NCBI GenBank assembly: GCA_903837255.1
Contig: CAILTZ010000343.1
Span: 1 to 7,197 of the forward strand
DNA: 7,197 bases
Reading direction: 5' to 3'
Source: an uncultured Pirellula sp.
Lineage (GTDB): Bacteria > Planctomycetota > Planctomycetia > Pirellulales > Pirellulaceae
A program made the position numbers and the translations under genes. Every line of letters starts with the position of its first letter. Position 1 is the stretch's first letter. Of this stretch, positions 1 through 6,938 are shown piece after piece. The notes under the pieces were generated by a model that was not told the DNA's origin, ran no database searches, and saw only the letters and a program-made list of their open reading frames with translations.

Positions 1-816
1 GACCAACTCGGCTGCAAATCGCAACACAGTATCGCCCTCGAAACGCTCTACCACGATCACTGATTGTGTCGTCCGGTCCCGAAACAAATGCCCACAGGTC
101 AAAACAACCGCACCTTGGCTGCTACTTTCGATGATCGTCCCAGATCCCACCGCATGGGAGTCGGGCTCATCGACGATGATGCGCACCGTAGCCGCATAAG
201 GGTCACTTAAAGCTCGCTCTCCAGAAACAGAGTCAACTCCAGCAGGTGGGCTAACCCGACTTGGCCGCTGCTGCATCGGAACCATAGCATCGATGTCGAC
301 ATCGATACCCGAAGCTCTTGGTAACCCTGCCAGCGATGTTACGCCAGGATCTGTTACGCCAGGATCTCGTATCGAATCCGGCGTGGAGAACTTTAGCATC
401 CGGCGGAATAGCTCCGTCGATGTAACTTGTCCAAGAATTCGATCAACTTCTCGCCCACCGCGGACCAAAACGATCGTCGGTGAACTATGAACCCGCCAAC
501 GCTCAGCCACATGCACTTCCCGCCGTGTATCGACTCGGCGAACGGCCCACCCCAACTCAATCGCATGCGCTGCGACCTGCTCCATCGATTGACTCGATGC
601 CTGCTGCGTGTCGACAAAAAAAATCGCTAGACAATCACCGACCACATTGGGACTGCGATCCGATTGGCTGCGATCCGATTGGCTGGGAATCGATTGGCGG
701 GGAATAGATTGGATCCGATCCTGGGAGAAACCGATCTGGCTTGCGATTGCCGAGAAAACGGCCCAGCCGAATACGAAACTCGCTCCCTGAAATTTCATTC
801 GCTCCGGCTTACCCAT
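1..816 (-). CDS. Secreted thioredoxin-like / trypsin-like serine protease fusion (3' end outside window)
   Basis: The frame stays open from the ATG at 816 to the window edge (272 codons seen). A strong AAGGAGG at 823-829, six bases upstream, fixes this start over the ATG at residue 7. In order: a signal peptide (hydrophobic residues about 13-25, AIA-type cleavage near residue 25); a Gln/Ser/Asp-rich linker from a 15-base tandem repeat (residues 35-54); a thioredoxin-like fold (about 60-142) with the usual hydrophobic strand (LAIFFVD) and cis-proline (SSPT, Pro113); a second linker with DPGVT twice (151-160); then the start of a trypsin-like domain with GSGTII (224-229) and VLTCGH, His243 being the probable catalytic His. 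The Asp and Ser of the triad would lie outside the window. The Cys-x-x-Cys of redox thioredoxins is absent (the matching stretch is TQQASS), so the fold probably binds or positions substrate rather than reducing disulfides. It lies 109 bases downstream of the transglutaminase gene, on the same strand. Domain identity is sound; the substrate is unknown. Confidence 0.85.
   Translation of the reverse strand, partial: MGKPERMKFQGASFVFGWAVFSAIASQIGFSQDRIQSIPRQSIPSQSDRSQSDRSPNVVGDCLAIFFVDTQQASSQSMEQVAAHAIELGWAVRRVDTRREVHVAERWRVHSSPTIVLVRGGREVDRILGQVTSTELFRRMLKFSTPDSIRDPGVTDPGVTSLAGLPRASGIDVDIDAMVPMQQRPSRVSPPAGVDSVSGERALSDPYAATVRIIVDEPDSHAVGSGTIIESSSQGAVVLTCGHLFRDRTTQSVIVVERFEGDTVLRFAAELV
338..367 (-). 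repeat. Perfect 15-base tandem duplication inside the protease fusion gene
   Basis: GTTACGCCAGGATCT (plus strand) occurs at 338-352 and again, identically, at 353-367. On the coding strand it adds a second DPGVT (residues 151-160) in the linker between the thioredoxin-like and trypsin-like domains. The unit is a multiple of three, so the frame is kept. Confidence 0.9.
655..714 (-). repeat. Four 15-base tandem units coding a Gln/Ser-rich linker
   Basis: Units at 655-669 and 670-684 are identical (GCGATCCGATTGGCT on the plus strand). Units at 685-699 and 700-714 are diverged copies (GGGAATCGATTGGCG and GGGAATAGATTGGAT). They encode IQSIP, RQSIP, SQSDR and SQSDR, residues 35-54, between the signal peptide and the thioredoxin-like fold. 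The length keeps the reading frame, as expected for a linker that grew by slippage. Confidence 0.85.
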
Positions 817-822
817 CGCGAT

Positions 823-829
823 CCTCCTT
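823..829 (-). promoter_or_regulatory. Strong Shine-Dalgarno site of the protease fusion gene
   Basis: AAGGAGG on the minus strand ends six bases before the ATG at 816. It is the best ribosome binding site in the window. It decides between the ATG at residue 1 and the one at residue 7, where no such site exists. Confidence 0.75.
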
Positions 830-925
830 GATCCATTCCTGACCCCCTTTCGCCTCGTCCTTCAAGGCGATTGATTCCGCTGAGCCGCCCCGGGAGTGTC
901 CAGAATCGCTATCCTTAGAGCAATA

Positions 926-1855
926 TCAGTCCTGCCCTTTTGTGGGATTTGCAAGCCTCTCATTTGCTAGCACAACATCGACGGCAACCTCCAAGGCCGT
1001 ATCGCCTCCGCCAACATAAACCCCCAGGACCGGTGGGACATCTGCATAATCTCGGCCCCAGGCGAGCGTGATATGGTCTAAGTCCGCTCGCATGTTATTG
1101 GTCGGGTCCCAATCGATCCAACCCCAGGGCCCGACATAGACGCTCACCCAGGCGTGCGAAGCGTCCACGCCGATGAGCTTGTCCTGGCCGGGGGCTGGAA
1201 CCGTGATCAGGTAGCCGCTGACGTAGCGAGCAGGAATCCCGAAAGTCCTCATGCAGGAAATGAAGATATTGGCTAGATCCTGGCATACGCCTTGGCGATT
1301 CCTGAGTGCTGAGAGCGACGAAGTTGTCACGTCGGTCGACTGCGGTTGGTATCGGATCGATTCATAGATGTAGCGATTGACGGCATCGAGCATTTGGAGA
1401 CTATCGAGCTGGGGATCCCAGATAGGCTTGAGAAACTCTGCAAACTCCGGATGGATCGCGCAGTAGCTCGATGGGCACAGGTACTCCTGCGCTCGCAGGG
1501 TGTCTTCGCTGGCTGCCTGCTTGATCGAGCGGATCCATTCGGCGGTCGTTAAGCCTGCATACCATTGGTGTGTCGGCTGAGCCCTTTCGATGCAACAATT
1601 CGACTGAACGGTCATCTCCCCATGGGCCCGCTCGATGCTAAAAAACTCGATCGGATTCCCAAAACTATCTACACCCCAAGCTCGATAGTCGGGCTCTGGA
1701 TCGATCTGGATCGTCGCATGCAGGAGTCTCTGCCCAGGAGCTTCGCGGGGGCGCAAATGGAGCTGATTATGACACAACGCAGCGGCAAAACTGTACCGAT
1801 ATCGCGTTCGATGGGAAACTTGGTACTCTCGTATTCGCAGGGATTCGAAAGACAT
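926..1855 (-). CDS. Transglutaminase-like cysteine protease family protein
   Basis: 309 residues from the ATG at 1855. The N-terminal part (about 7-95: YQVSHRTRYRYS, then QLHLRPRE) matches the bacterial transglutaminase-like N-terminal region. The catalytic core carries the papain-like triad: Cys191 in RQGVCQDLAN, His234 in DASHAWVSVY and Asp250 in IDWDPTN. In this family the core is usually a protease or amidase acting on peptide or isopeptide bonds, not a protein crosslinker. No signal peptide is evident, so a cytoplasmic location is likely. The frame stays open to a GTG at 1921 (331 residues) and has another ATG at 1885. I chose 1855 because family homology begins right after it; no good ribosome site supports any of the three. 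The alpha-E and ATP-grasp genes that often accompany this family are not in the window. The methyltransferase lies upstream in divergent orientation. The substrate cannot be told. Confidence 0.88.
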   Translation of the reverse strand: MSFESLRIREYQVSHRTRYRYSFAAALCHNQLHLRPREAPGQRLLHATIQIDPEPDYRAWGVDSFGNPIEFFSIERAHGEMTVQSNCCIERAQPTHQWYAGLTTAEWIRSIKQAASEDTLRAQEYLCPSSYCAIHPEFAEFLKPIWDPQLDSLQMLDAVNRYIYESIRYQPQSTDVTTSSLSALRNRQGVCQDLANIFISCMRTFGIPARYVSGYLITVPAPGQDKLIGVDASHAWVSVYVGPWGWIDWDPTNNMRADLDHITLAWGRDYADVPPVLGVYVGGGDTALEVAVDVVLANERLANPTKGQD

Positions 1856-2044
1856 TCTATGACCATCGGGGATATCGGGGACCATCGGGAAAAGAACGAA
1901 AACCGTTGCTCTGGCCCCCACACCCCCTATGCATTCGGGACCGCGATTGAGTTATTCTATCGAGTCCTCATCCTACCCCAAGCCCTCGCGCTGGGTGTTT
2001 TGTGTCAACAACTTGAGAAACCAACTCCTTATCATCTTCATCCT
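1856..2044. promoter_or_regulatory. Divergent intergenic region between transglutaminase and methyltransferase genes
   Basis: These 189 bases separate two genes read outward, so promoters for both should lie here. I see no convincing -35/-10 pair and no clear ribosome binding site for either gene. The short direct repeat GACCATCGGG at 1861-1870, echoed by ACCATCGGG at 1881-1889, lies next to the transglutaminase start. The left part may instead be coding if the transglutaminase begins at 1885 or 1921. Confidence 0.4.
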
Positions 2045-2827
2045 ATGCAAACCGTCGAAGAAAGCATCTACGATCACCCTGTCTACTACGACTTGATCTT
2101 CGGAAGCGACTGGGCCGCTGAATACAAGTTCCTAACGGCAGCCTTCAAACAGCACGTCAAAGGCAAGACCAAGAGACTCCTAGAACCTGCCTGCGGGACC
2201 GGCCGTCTGCTCTATCGGATGATCAAAGGTGGCTACCATTGCATGGGCCTAGATCTCAACGACAAGGCGATCGAATTCTGCAACAAGCGACTCGAGCGTC
2301 ACGGCATCAAACCGACTGCATTTGTTGCAGATATGTGCAACTTTGAAGTCGATAAACCCTGCGATGCGGCTTTCAACACCATCAACTCATTCCGGCACCT
2401 GTCGAGCGAACAACAAGCCGTCCGGCACTTGCAAGCCATGGCCAAGGCTGTGCGACCTGGTGGAATTTACGCCCTAGGCTTTCACCTGACCCCGCTCGTT
2501 GGCCCCACAACCGACGAGGAAAGCTGGACTGCTCGTCGGGGACATTTGCAAGTCAACACGCGAATGTGGCCTCGCGATAAAGACCCAAAAGCTCGCGTCG
2601 AACGCTTCAACATCCGCTTCGATATCTACAGACCAACCGGGTCCATGCGCATCGACGACTGCCTAGTCCTACGCAGTTACACCTACAAGCAGTTCGCAGC
2701 CCTGGTGAAAAAGGTCCCCGCCTGGACCATCGAAGCTGCTTACGATTTCAGCTACGATATCGACGAGCCAATCGAAGTCGATGAATCCACCGAAGATGTG
2801 GTGTACATCCTCAAACGACAGCCCTAG
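2045..2827 (+). CDS. Class I SAM-dependent methyltransferase
   Basis: 260 residues from ATG 2045. The Rossmann-type SAM site is clear: motif I LLEPACGTGR (45-54), the acidic residue ending strand 2 in GLDLN (Asp70), an ADMCNF stretch (Asp96, near the adenine), and a post-motif region with FNTINSFRHL (about 110-119) followed by a VRPGG turn. This order is typical of the Methyltransf_11/25 group of small-molecule and protein methyltransferases; the acceptor cannot be predicted. The frame is open upstream for another 160 codons to 1565, but those overlap the transglutaminase antisense and show no homology, so the start was placed where methyltransferase-like sequence begins (MQTVEESIYDHPVYYDLI). 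No Shine-Dalgarno site is obvious. It ends 44 bases from the converging DUF3127 gene, with no convincing terminator between. Confidence 0.88.
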   Translation: MQTVEESIYDHPVYYDLIFGSDWAAEYKFLTAAFKQHVKGKTKRLLEPACGTGRLLYRMIKGGYHCMGLDLNDKAIEFCNKRLERHGIKPTAFVADMCNFEVDKPCDAAFNTINSFRHLSSEQQAVRHLQAMAKAVRPGGIYALGFHLTPLVGPTTDEESWTARRGHLQVNTRMWPRDKDPKARVERFNIRFDIYRPTGSMRIDDCLVLRSYTYKQFAALVKKVPAWTIEAAYDFSYDIDEPIEVDESTEDVVYILKRQP

Positions 2828-2871
2828 TCCATCGAAGCTCGCCCCTCTGGAAACGGGAAACGACCGAGCCC

Positions 2872-3246
2872 CTAGAACGGTGCATCACCTGCATCGTCGG
2901 ACGAAGCTTGGGAGAATTCGTCGTTGATCGATCCGCCGGGACCGCTAGGTGCATCCGCGGATCGACGGTACGAAAGTGCCTCAGCGCTCAAAAAGTACTT
3001 CACTTCGCTCTGAGGATCACGCTGCCACTTGCGGCCCGAGAGTCGGTAGTTGACCGTAATGTCATCACCGACGCTCAACGCATCGGCACTATCGCAAGCA
3101 TCCCCGATAAAGTCCAAAGGGATGTAGTTCGTGAACCTGCCAAGATTCTGTTCGAGCACTACGGTTCGCTTGCGGAAACCTTTTTGCCCGAAGGTCTTGG
3201 TGTCTTCGATCAAATGGACGATGCCACGGAGGGAAGCGTTCGACAT
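2872..3246 (-). CDS. DUF3127-type OB-fold protein with SSB-like acidic C-terminal tip
   Basis: 124 residues from ATG 3246. The body resembles DUF3127: a G-x-V strand at the start (RGIVHLIEDTKTFG), then GFRKRTVVLEQ (23-33), PLDFIGD (43-49), and VGDDITVNYRLSGRKWQ (59-75) leading to the YFLSAEALSYRR strand (84-95). DUF3127 proteins are small, predicted OB-fold, and thought to bind nucleic acid. Residues about 96-116 are Gly/Ser/Pro-rich and look disordered. The protein ends in DDAGDAPF, close in character to the acidic DDDIPF tip by which bacterial SSB recruits partner enzymes. No enzyme motif is present. Together this suggests a single-strand DNA or RNA binder, but that is inference. It lies 102 bases downstream of the MutS-like gene on the same strand. 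TAAAAT (minus strand, 3322-3317) could be a -10 box, but no matching -35 was found. Confidence 0.8.
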   Translation of the reverse strand: MSNASLRGIVHLIEDTKTFGQKGFRKRTVVLEQNLGRFTNYIPLDFIGDACDSADALSVGDDITVNYRLSGRKWQRDPQSEVKYFLSAEALSYRRSADAPSGPGGSINDEFSQASSDDAGDAPF

Positions 3247-3348
3247 AGCAAGCTTTGCTTTCGAAGGAAAAATTCAATGGGTCTGTGTGCTTTACAGAAC
3301 GGAAATTCTACGCGTTATTTTACCGATTGGAATACCACCGTAGAGGCT

Positions 3349-5247
3349 TCAGCGAAGCTCGGGAATCCCAGGTTTTTTTGCAAGTCCAACCATTTCCAGG
3401 AGTTTTAGAGCGTTGGTCGTTGGGGTAACTCCAGAACGCATCTTGTAGTCGAACCGCATCTGCTCCTTGCCATCAACCGTCTCGAAAAACTCTCGAAAGT
3501 GGACCACCTGGGCGGCCTTGGCGACTCCCTGGCAATTGGCCAACTCCAGATCATGCGTGCTGGCGACAACCAATGCCCCTAGCTGGACGAATTGATCGAG
3601 CACTTGTTCAACCGCAATCTGACGTTCGCGTGAATTCGTGCCTTGGAGGATCTCGTCGAGCAGCACTAATGAAACACGGTTCTGGCCACCTTGATGATGC
3701 TCGCGCGTCGCATCGCTGATCGCCCGCAGTCGCTTGAGCTCTGCCATAAAGAACGAAACTCCGTCGGCCAAGCTATCCTGCACACGGATGCTCGATGCCA
3801 ACTGGCAATTCGGGCCGATCCATTGGCTACAGGCGACCGGGCTACCTAGTCGCCCCAGGACGGTGTTGATGCCGAGTGATCTTAGCAACGTCGACTTGCC
3901 GGCCATGTTGCTGCCGGTAACCAACAGCAGCGGTTTGGTCTCTGCGATCTCTAAGTCATTGAGTACACGGTTTGCATCGGGGATCAGTGGATGCCCGAGC
4001 TCTTTGACATGCAGGTCTCGCACCGCTACGTCGGAGCACTGAGGATAACTCCAGGCCGGGTATTCATCGGCCACCGCAGCGCCGCTGACGAGGGCTTCGA
4101 TCTCTCCGAGTCCCTCGATCCAACCTCGGATCCTCGAGCCATGACGGGCTTTCCAACCCTCCAGAGATTCCAGCACTCGAGCGTCCCAAAAGAGAATCAA
4201 TTGCAAAAACCAATAAGGGATGAAGAGCAATGGGTTGCGTTGAATTCCCGCGAACCGCATCCTGCGCTGTAGGCTTTCAATCGATTCTGTGGCGGGTGAG
4301 TCTCCTGCAAAAAAACGAGCTCGAAGCCGTTCTAGCAGCGGTGCCTGCGGCTGCAGCCTCTGGGCTAGATCGACAAGCTCCTTGAGGGAAGACAGCTCGC
4401 GGTTGGCGTTCCCGATTTGAACGAACAAATCGTGAATGCGTCCAATGATCGATACGGTCAACAGCAGATTGATGGCAACTCCGGCCAGGAATGCAAAGAA
4501 GCTGATGTTGAAGATCATGGGCTCTTTAGTCAGGACACTCACGAGCAATCCGACCAGAGAGGCGATGGCAATCAACGGACCGATCCAAGTAATCGATTTT
4601 AGCCACGCTCGCTTCTCGAAAAACGATGGGCTTGTTCCCCACTGCGCGATTCTTTCTGGCGAAGTATCGCAGCCTCGAAAGCCCAGTGCCGCATCCCAGA
4701 ACGACTCGCGCCAAGCCCGCTGATCCTTGAGCTCACCGACGGCATGCTGTCGCTCGGCGATCTCTCCAAAGGGTTTCCAGTTGCCCATCCAATGGGCGAT
4801 GGTCTTGGCACCCGATTCGGTGACGGCCAGCGAGAACCAGCGAAACAGCGACCGATCCCCGAAAAGGTCAAGATCCTTGGAAAGCTCATTGGCAAAATCC
4901 GATGCGGCTTGTTCGGTCGGCAATGCGGCAAGCTCATCCCATCGCCTATGGCAACGGGCGTGCATGCGTCGATAAAAGAGTCGCTTTTGGACAGACCAAT
5001 CAAGCTGGCTTCGCAGAACCTCTTGCCATGACGCCAATGCAAGAAATGCCAGGATCAATACCAATCCGAACTGCCACACTAGCCTGGGTAGCTGTGGTTC
5101 GCTAAAGCCGGCGATGACCATCAAGAGACCCGGTAGTGCGGTCGCTACGCGGCCGATACTGAGCTGCTTTGAAAGAGATTCTCCTTGGGCGATTCGAGCA
5201 TCGAGCTCTTCGATTTTTTGCTCGTAAGCAGATTGTGCGGTTGCCAA
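3349..5247 (-). CDS. Membrane-anchored MutS-like ATPase
   Basis: 632 residues. The C-terminal third is a MutS-type ABC ATPase: Walker A TGSNMAGKST (444-453), a VQDSLADGVSFFMAEL signature region (489-504), Walker B SLVLLDE (526-532), GTNSRER (536-542) and the switch histidine in STHDLELA (His565). Before it there is no mismatch-recognition domain. Instead there are hydrophobic, probably membrane-spanning, segments at about 35-48, 56-74, 219-239 and 244-269, and possibly a fifth at 339-354. The first 30 residues are a likely amphipathic or coiled segment. Proteins of this shape, usually annotated only as a MutS-family ATPase, occur in Bacteroidetes and other phyla; their function is not established and a mismatch-repair role is doubtful. 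The start is a TTG directly after an in-frame stop (TGA CCT TTG). The next in-frame Met, residue 43, would remove most of the first membrane segment, so TTG is preferred. The gene follows ftsY by 64 bases on the same strand. Confidence 0.85.
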   Translation of the reverse strand: MATAQSAYEQKIEELDARIAQGESLSKQLSIGRVATALPGLLMVIAGFSEPQLPRLVWQFGLVLILAFLALASWQEVLRSQLDWSVQKRLFYRRMHARCHRRWDELAALPTEQAASDFANELSKDLDLFGDRSLFRWFSLAVTESGAKTIAHWMGNWKPFGEIAERQHAVGELKDQRAWRESFWDAALGFRGCDTSPERIAQWGTSPSFFEKRAWLKSITWIGPLIAIASLVGLLVSVLTKEPMIFNISFFAFLAGVAINLLLTVSIIGRIHDLFVQIGNANRELSSLKELVDLAQRLQPQAPLLERLRARFFAGDSPATESIESLQRRMRFAGIQRNPLLFIPYWFLQLILFWDARVLESLEGWKARHGSRIRGWIEGLGEIEALVSGAAVADEYPAWSYPQCSDVAVRDLHVKELGHPLIPDANRVLNDLEIAETKPLLLVTGSNMAGKSTLLRSLGINTVLGRLGSPVACSQWIGPNCQLASSIRVQDSLADGVSFFMAELKRLRAISDATREHHQGGQNRVSLVLLDEILQGTNSRERQIAVEQVLDQFVQLGALVVASTHDLELANCQGVAKAAQVVHFREFFETVDGKEQMRFDYKMRSGVTPTTNALKLLEMVGLAKKPGIPELR

Positions 5248-5285
5248 AGGTCACTCACAAAAAGGAAGCATCGTTCGACGGCATG

Positions 5286-5305
5286 AAAAGCGGCTTGGAT
5301 AAGCC
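5286..5305 (-). terminator. Possible weak intrinsic terminator after ftsY
   Basis: On the minus strand, just after the ftsY stop, GGCTT-ATCC-AAGCC forms a five-pair stem with a four-base loop (5305-5292). Two bases later comes a run of four T (5289-5286). The stem and T run are short, so this may only attenuate transcription into the MutS-like gene. Confidence 0.3.
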
Positions 5306-5311
5306 TAAAGT

Positions 5312-6400
5312 TTAGGAGAACAATGCGGCGGCAAAGTCATCGGGCGAGAACTCCTGCAAATCAGGTAGCTTTTCTCCAAGCCCAACAAATTTTACAGGGA
5401 GCCCGAACTGCTCGGCGATAGGGATGATCACGCCCCCCTTGGCCGTTCCATCGAGTTTCGAGAGTACGATCCCGGTGCATCCGGCCGCCTCAGAAAAACC
5501 CTTGGCCTGGCTGATCGCGTTCTGACCTGCCGTAGCATCGAGCACCAACAAGACCTCGTGAGGCGCGGTCTCGACATGCTTTTGGAGCACCCGTTTGATC
5601 TTTTCGAGTTGCTGCATTAAATGGCCTTGGGTCTGAAGTCGACCGGCGGTATCGACGATGCACACATCGTATCCCTCAGCGACCGCGCGCTGCATGGCCT
5701 TGAAGGCGACCGATGCTGGATCGGAGCCCTGGTCTCCTAAAACAATATCGCAACCGATGCGGTCGGCCCAGATCTTCAACTGCTCGACCGCAGCGGCTCG
5801 GAAGGTGTCTCCGGCGGCAAGCAGCACTCGCTTGCCTTGATTCGTTAGGCGATGTGCAAGCTTGGCAATCGAAGTCGTCTTGCCTGATCCATTCACACCC
5901 ACGACCAAGATGACCGCAGGCTTGGTGTCGGGTAGATTTAAAGTCCCACCCTTGCTCTTGAGCGATTCGGAAATCCGATCTCGGATAACCTTCAGGACAT
6001 CCTCCTGATGAACCTTGCGAGCCCGATACTGATCGTGAATCGAGTCCTTGATCTTCGTCGCCATGTTCGGACCCATGTCGGTCCGGATCAGGATCGCATA
6101 CAACTTGGATAGAAACTCGTCATCGACAAGCTCCCCTTCGGACTTCCATAAATCGCGGATGTCGGTTCGGAACAGGTCGTTGGTTTTCTGAAGTACCCTT
6201 TTGAACCAACCCACCTTGGTGGTCGTCGCTTCTTGGGCCGGAACATTGGCGGCAGTGGATTCCGCCCGGGCATCGCTCAGCGGGGCATTACTCAGGGGTT
6301 GCGAATCCTGCAGTTGCTCTTGGGGGTTGCCCGAAGAGTCCTCTGGTATAGTGGAGGAGGTCGCGTCCGAGGCCGGTTTCTTTTTCTTCCAGAAAATCAT
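5312..6400 (-). CDS. ftsY: Signal recognition particle receptor FtsY
   Basis: 362 residues from ATG 6400. FtsY is the membrane-associated GTPase that docks SRP-ribosome complexes at the translocon for co-translational membrane insertion. The N-terminal region (about 1-65) is a variable, low-complexity Ser/Ala/Glu/Gln-rich A domain starting MIFWKKKKPA, whose basic and hydrophobic start may help membrane contact. The N domain helices run about 66-150 (GWFKRVLQKTNDLF onward). The G domain shows G1 GVNGSGKTT (168-176), DTFRAAA (198-204), G3 DTAGR (250-254), G4 TKLD-type SKLDGTAKGG (314-323) and GLGEKLPDLQEF (340-351). The last motif and the N-terminal extension separate FtsY from Ffh, which would have a methionine-rich M domain at the C-terminus; none is present. 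AAGGA at 6417-6413 lies 12 bases before the start, a long spacing. It is divergent from the GNAT gene and followed closely by the MutS-like gene. Confidence 0.96.
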   Translation of the reverse strand: MIFWKKKKPASDATSSTIPEDSSGNPQEQLQDSQPLSNAPLSDARAESTAANVPAQEATTTKVGWFKRVLQKTNDLFRTDIRDLWKSEGELVDDEFLSKLYAILIRTDMGPNMATKIKDSIHDQYRARKVHQEDVLKVIRDRISESLKSKGGTLNLPDTKPAVILVVGVNGSGKTTSIAKLAHRLTNQGKRVLLAAGDTFRAAAVEQLKIWADRIGCDIVLGDQGSDPASVAFKAMQRAVAEGYDVCIVDTAGRLQTQGHLMQQLEKIKRVLQKHVETAPHEVLLVLDATAGQNAISQAKGFSEAAGCTGIVLSKLDGTAKGGVIIPIAEQFGLPVKFVGLGEKLPDLQEFSPDDFAAALFS

Positions 6401-6517
6401 TGATGCAATGGGTCCTTAGTGGGGTGACATTCCAAGGTTTTAGTCGGGGGAATTCGAGTCGACAAGGGACAAACGAGGCGACCGAGGTGCTTCTGTGTTT
6501 TTTATAGGAAAAACCGA
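6401..6517. promoter_or_regulatory. Divergent promoter region between ftsY and the GNAT gene
   Basis: 117 bases between two outward-reading genes, so both promoters are expected here. AGGA at 6506-6509 lies eight bases before the GNAT ATG and is a credible ribosome site; AAGGA on the minus strand at 6417-6413 serves ftsY less well. I found no convincing -35/-10 pair on either strand. Confidence 0.45.
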
Positions 6518-6922
6518 ATGATTCACTATGAAAATGAGCCCGATTTGACGGCTTTGGAGTTCGTCGCCTGTCTGGTCCGCTCAACCTTGGCAGAGCGTCG
6601 TCCGGTATCGGATCTGACTCGCATCGAACGCATGCTTAGAAAAGCGGATATCGTGATTACGGCGAGGGCCGAATCGGGTTTGCTCGTGGGAGTTTCACGA
6701 GCCATCAGCGACTTTTGCTATTGCACGTATTTGTCAGATTTGGCGGTGGATGTCGATTACCAGCGGCAGGGGATTGGCCGCGAACTCATCGAGCGCACGC
6801 ACCTGGCAGCAGGTTTGGAAACGACACTGATCCTGCTTTCGGCCCCCAAAGCCCAAAGTTATTACCCCCACATCGGAATGGTACGCCACGAAAGTGCTTG
6901 GACCATCCAACGCAGGTCCTAA
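6518..6922 (+). CDS. GNAT family N-acetyltransferase
   Basis: 134 residues, the normal length of a single-domain GNAT. The fold's central part is clear: strand 4 [11 protein letters not shown] (72-82) followed by the acetyl-CoA pyrophosphate loop QRQGIGREL (82-90; Q/R-x-x-G-x-G/A), and the late element SYYPHIGM (114-121), which matches the common YxxxGF-type segment. The N-terminal part ([18 protein letters not shown]) fits helices 1 and 2 that shape the acceptor site. The family transfers an acetyl group from acetyl-CoA to an amine on a small molecule, peptide or protein; the acceptor here is not predictable. The ATG at 6518 has AGGA eight bases upstream. The gene is divergent from ftsY and is followed by the repeat-rich non-coding block. 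Confidence 0.88.
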   Translation: MIHYENEPDLTALEFVACLVRSTLAERRPVSDLTRIERMLRKADIVITARAESGLLVGVSRAISDFCYCTYLSDLAVDVDYQRQGIGRELIERTHLAAGLETTLILLSAPKAQSYYPHIGMVRHESAWTIQRRS

Positions 6923-6938
6923 CCAAAATCACCAACAG

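Noticed and set aside
393..617. A 74-codon minus-strand frame within the protease fusion gene.
   Set aside because: The neighbouring frame encodes the thioredoxin-like fold with a clear cis-proline and continues through the whole gene; this one has no domain.
851..869. CGCCT...AGGCG inverted repeat between the transglutaminase and protease fusion genes, considered as a terminator.
   Set aside because: Five pairs with a nine-base loop and a run of A and G, not T, on the minus strand; likely chance.
1565..2044. A 160-codon open extension upstream of the methyltransferase, giving a 420-residue protein.
   Set aside because: It lies antisense to the transglutaminase gene, its peptide shows no methyltransferase-like or other recognisable sequence, and recognisable homology starts at the ATG at 2045.
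2828..2871. GCTCG...CGAGC inverted repeat between the converging methyltransferase and DUF3127 genes, considered as a shared terminator.
   Set aside because: The loop is more than 20 bases long and neither side has a T run.
3343..3360. A seven-pair stem with one bulge (GAGCTTC / GAAGCCTC on the minus strand) over the stop codon of the MutS-like gene, considered as a terminator.
   Set aside because: No T run follows it on the minus strand, and most of the stem's left arm is coding sequence.
2908..3408. A 166-codon plus-strand open frame over the DUF3127 gene.
   Set aside because: It is the antisense shadow of the DUF3127 gene and its upstream region; the peptide has no recognisable domain, while the minus-strand frame matches a known family.
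4599..5042. A 147-codon minus-strand frame inside the MutS-like gene.
   Set aside because: It is another frame of the same strand within a well-supported gene, rich in Arg/Ser/Pro as shadow frames usually are, with no motif.
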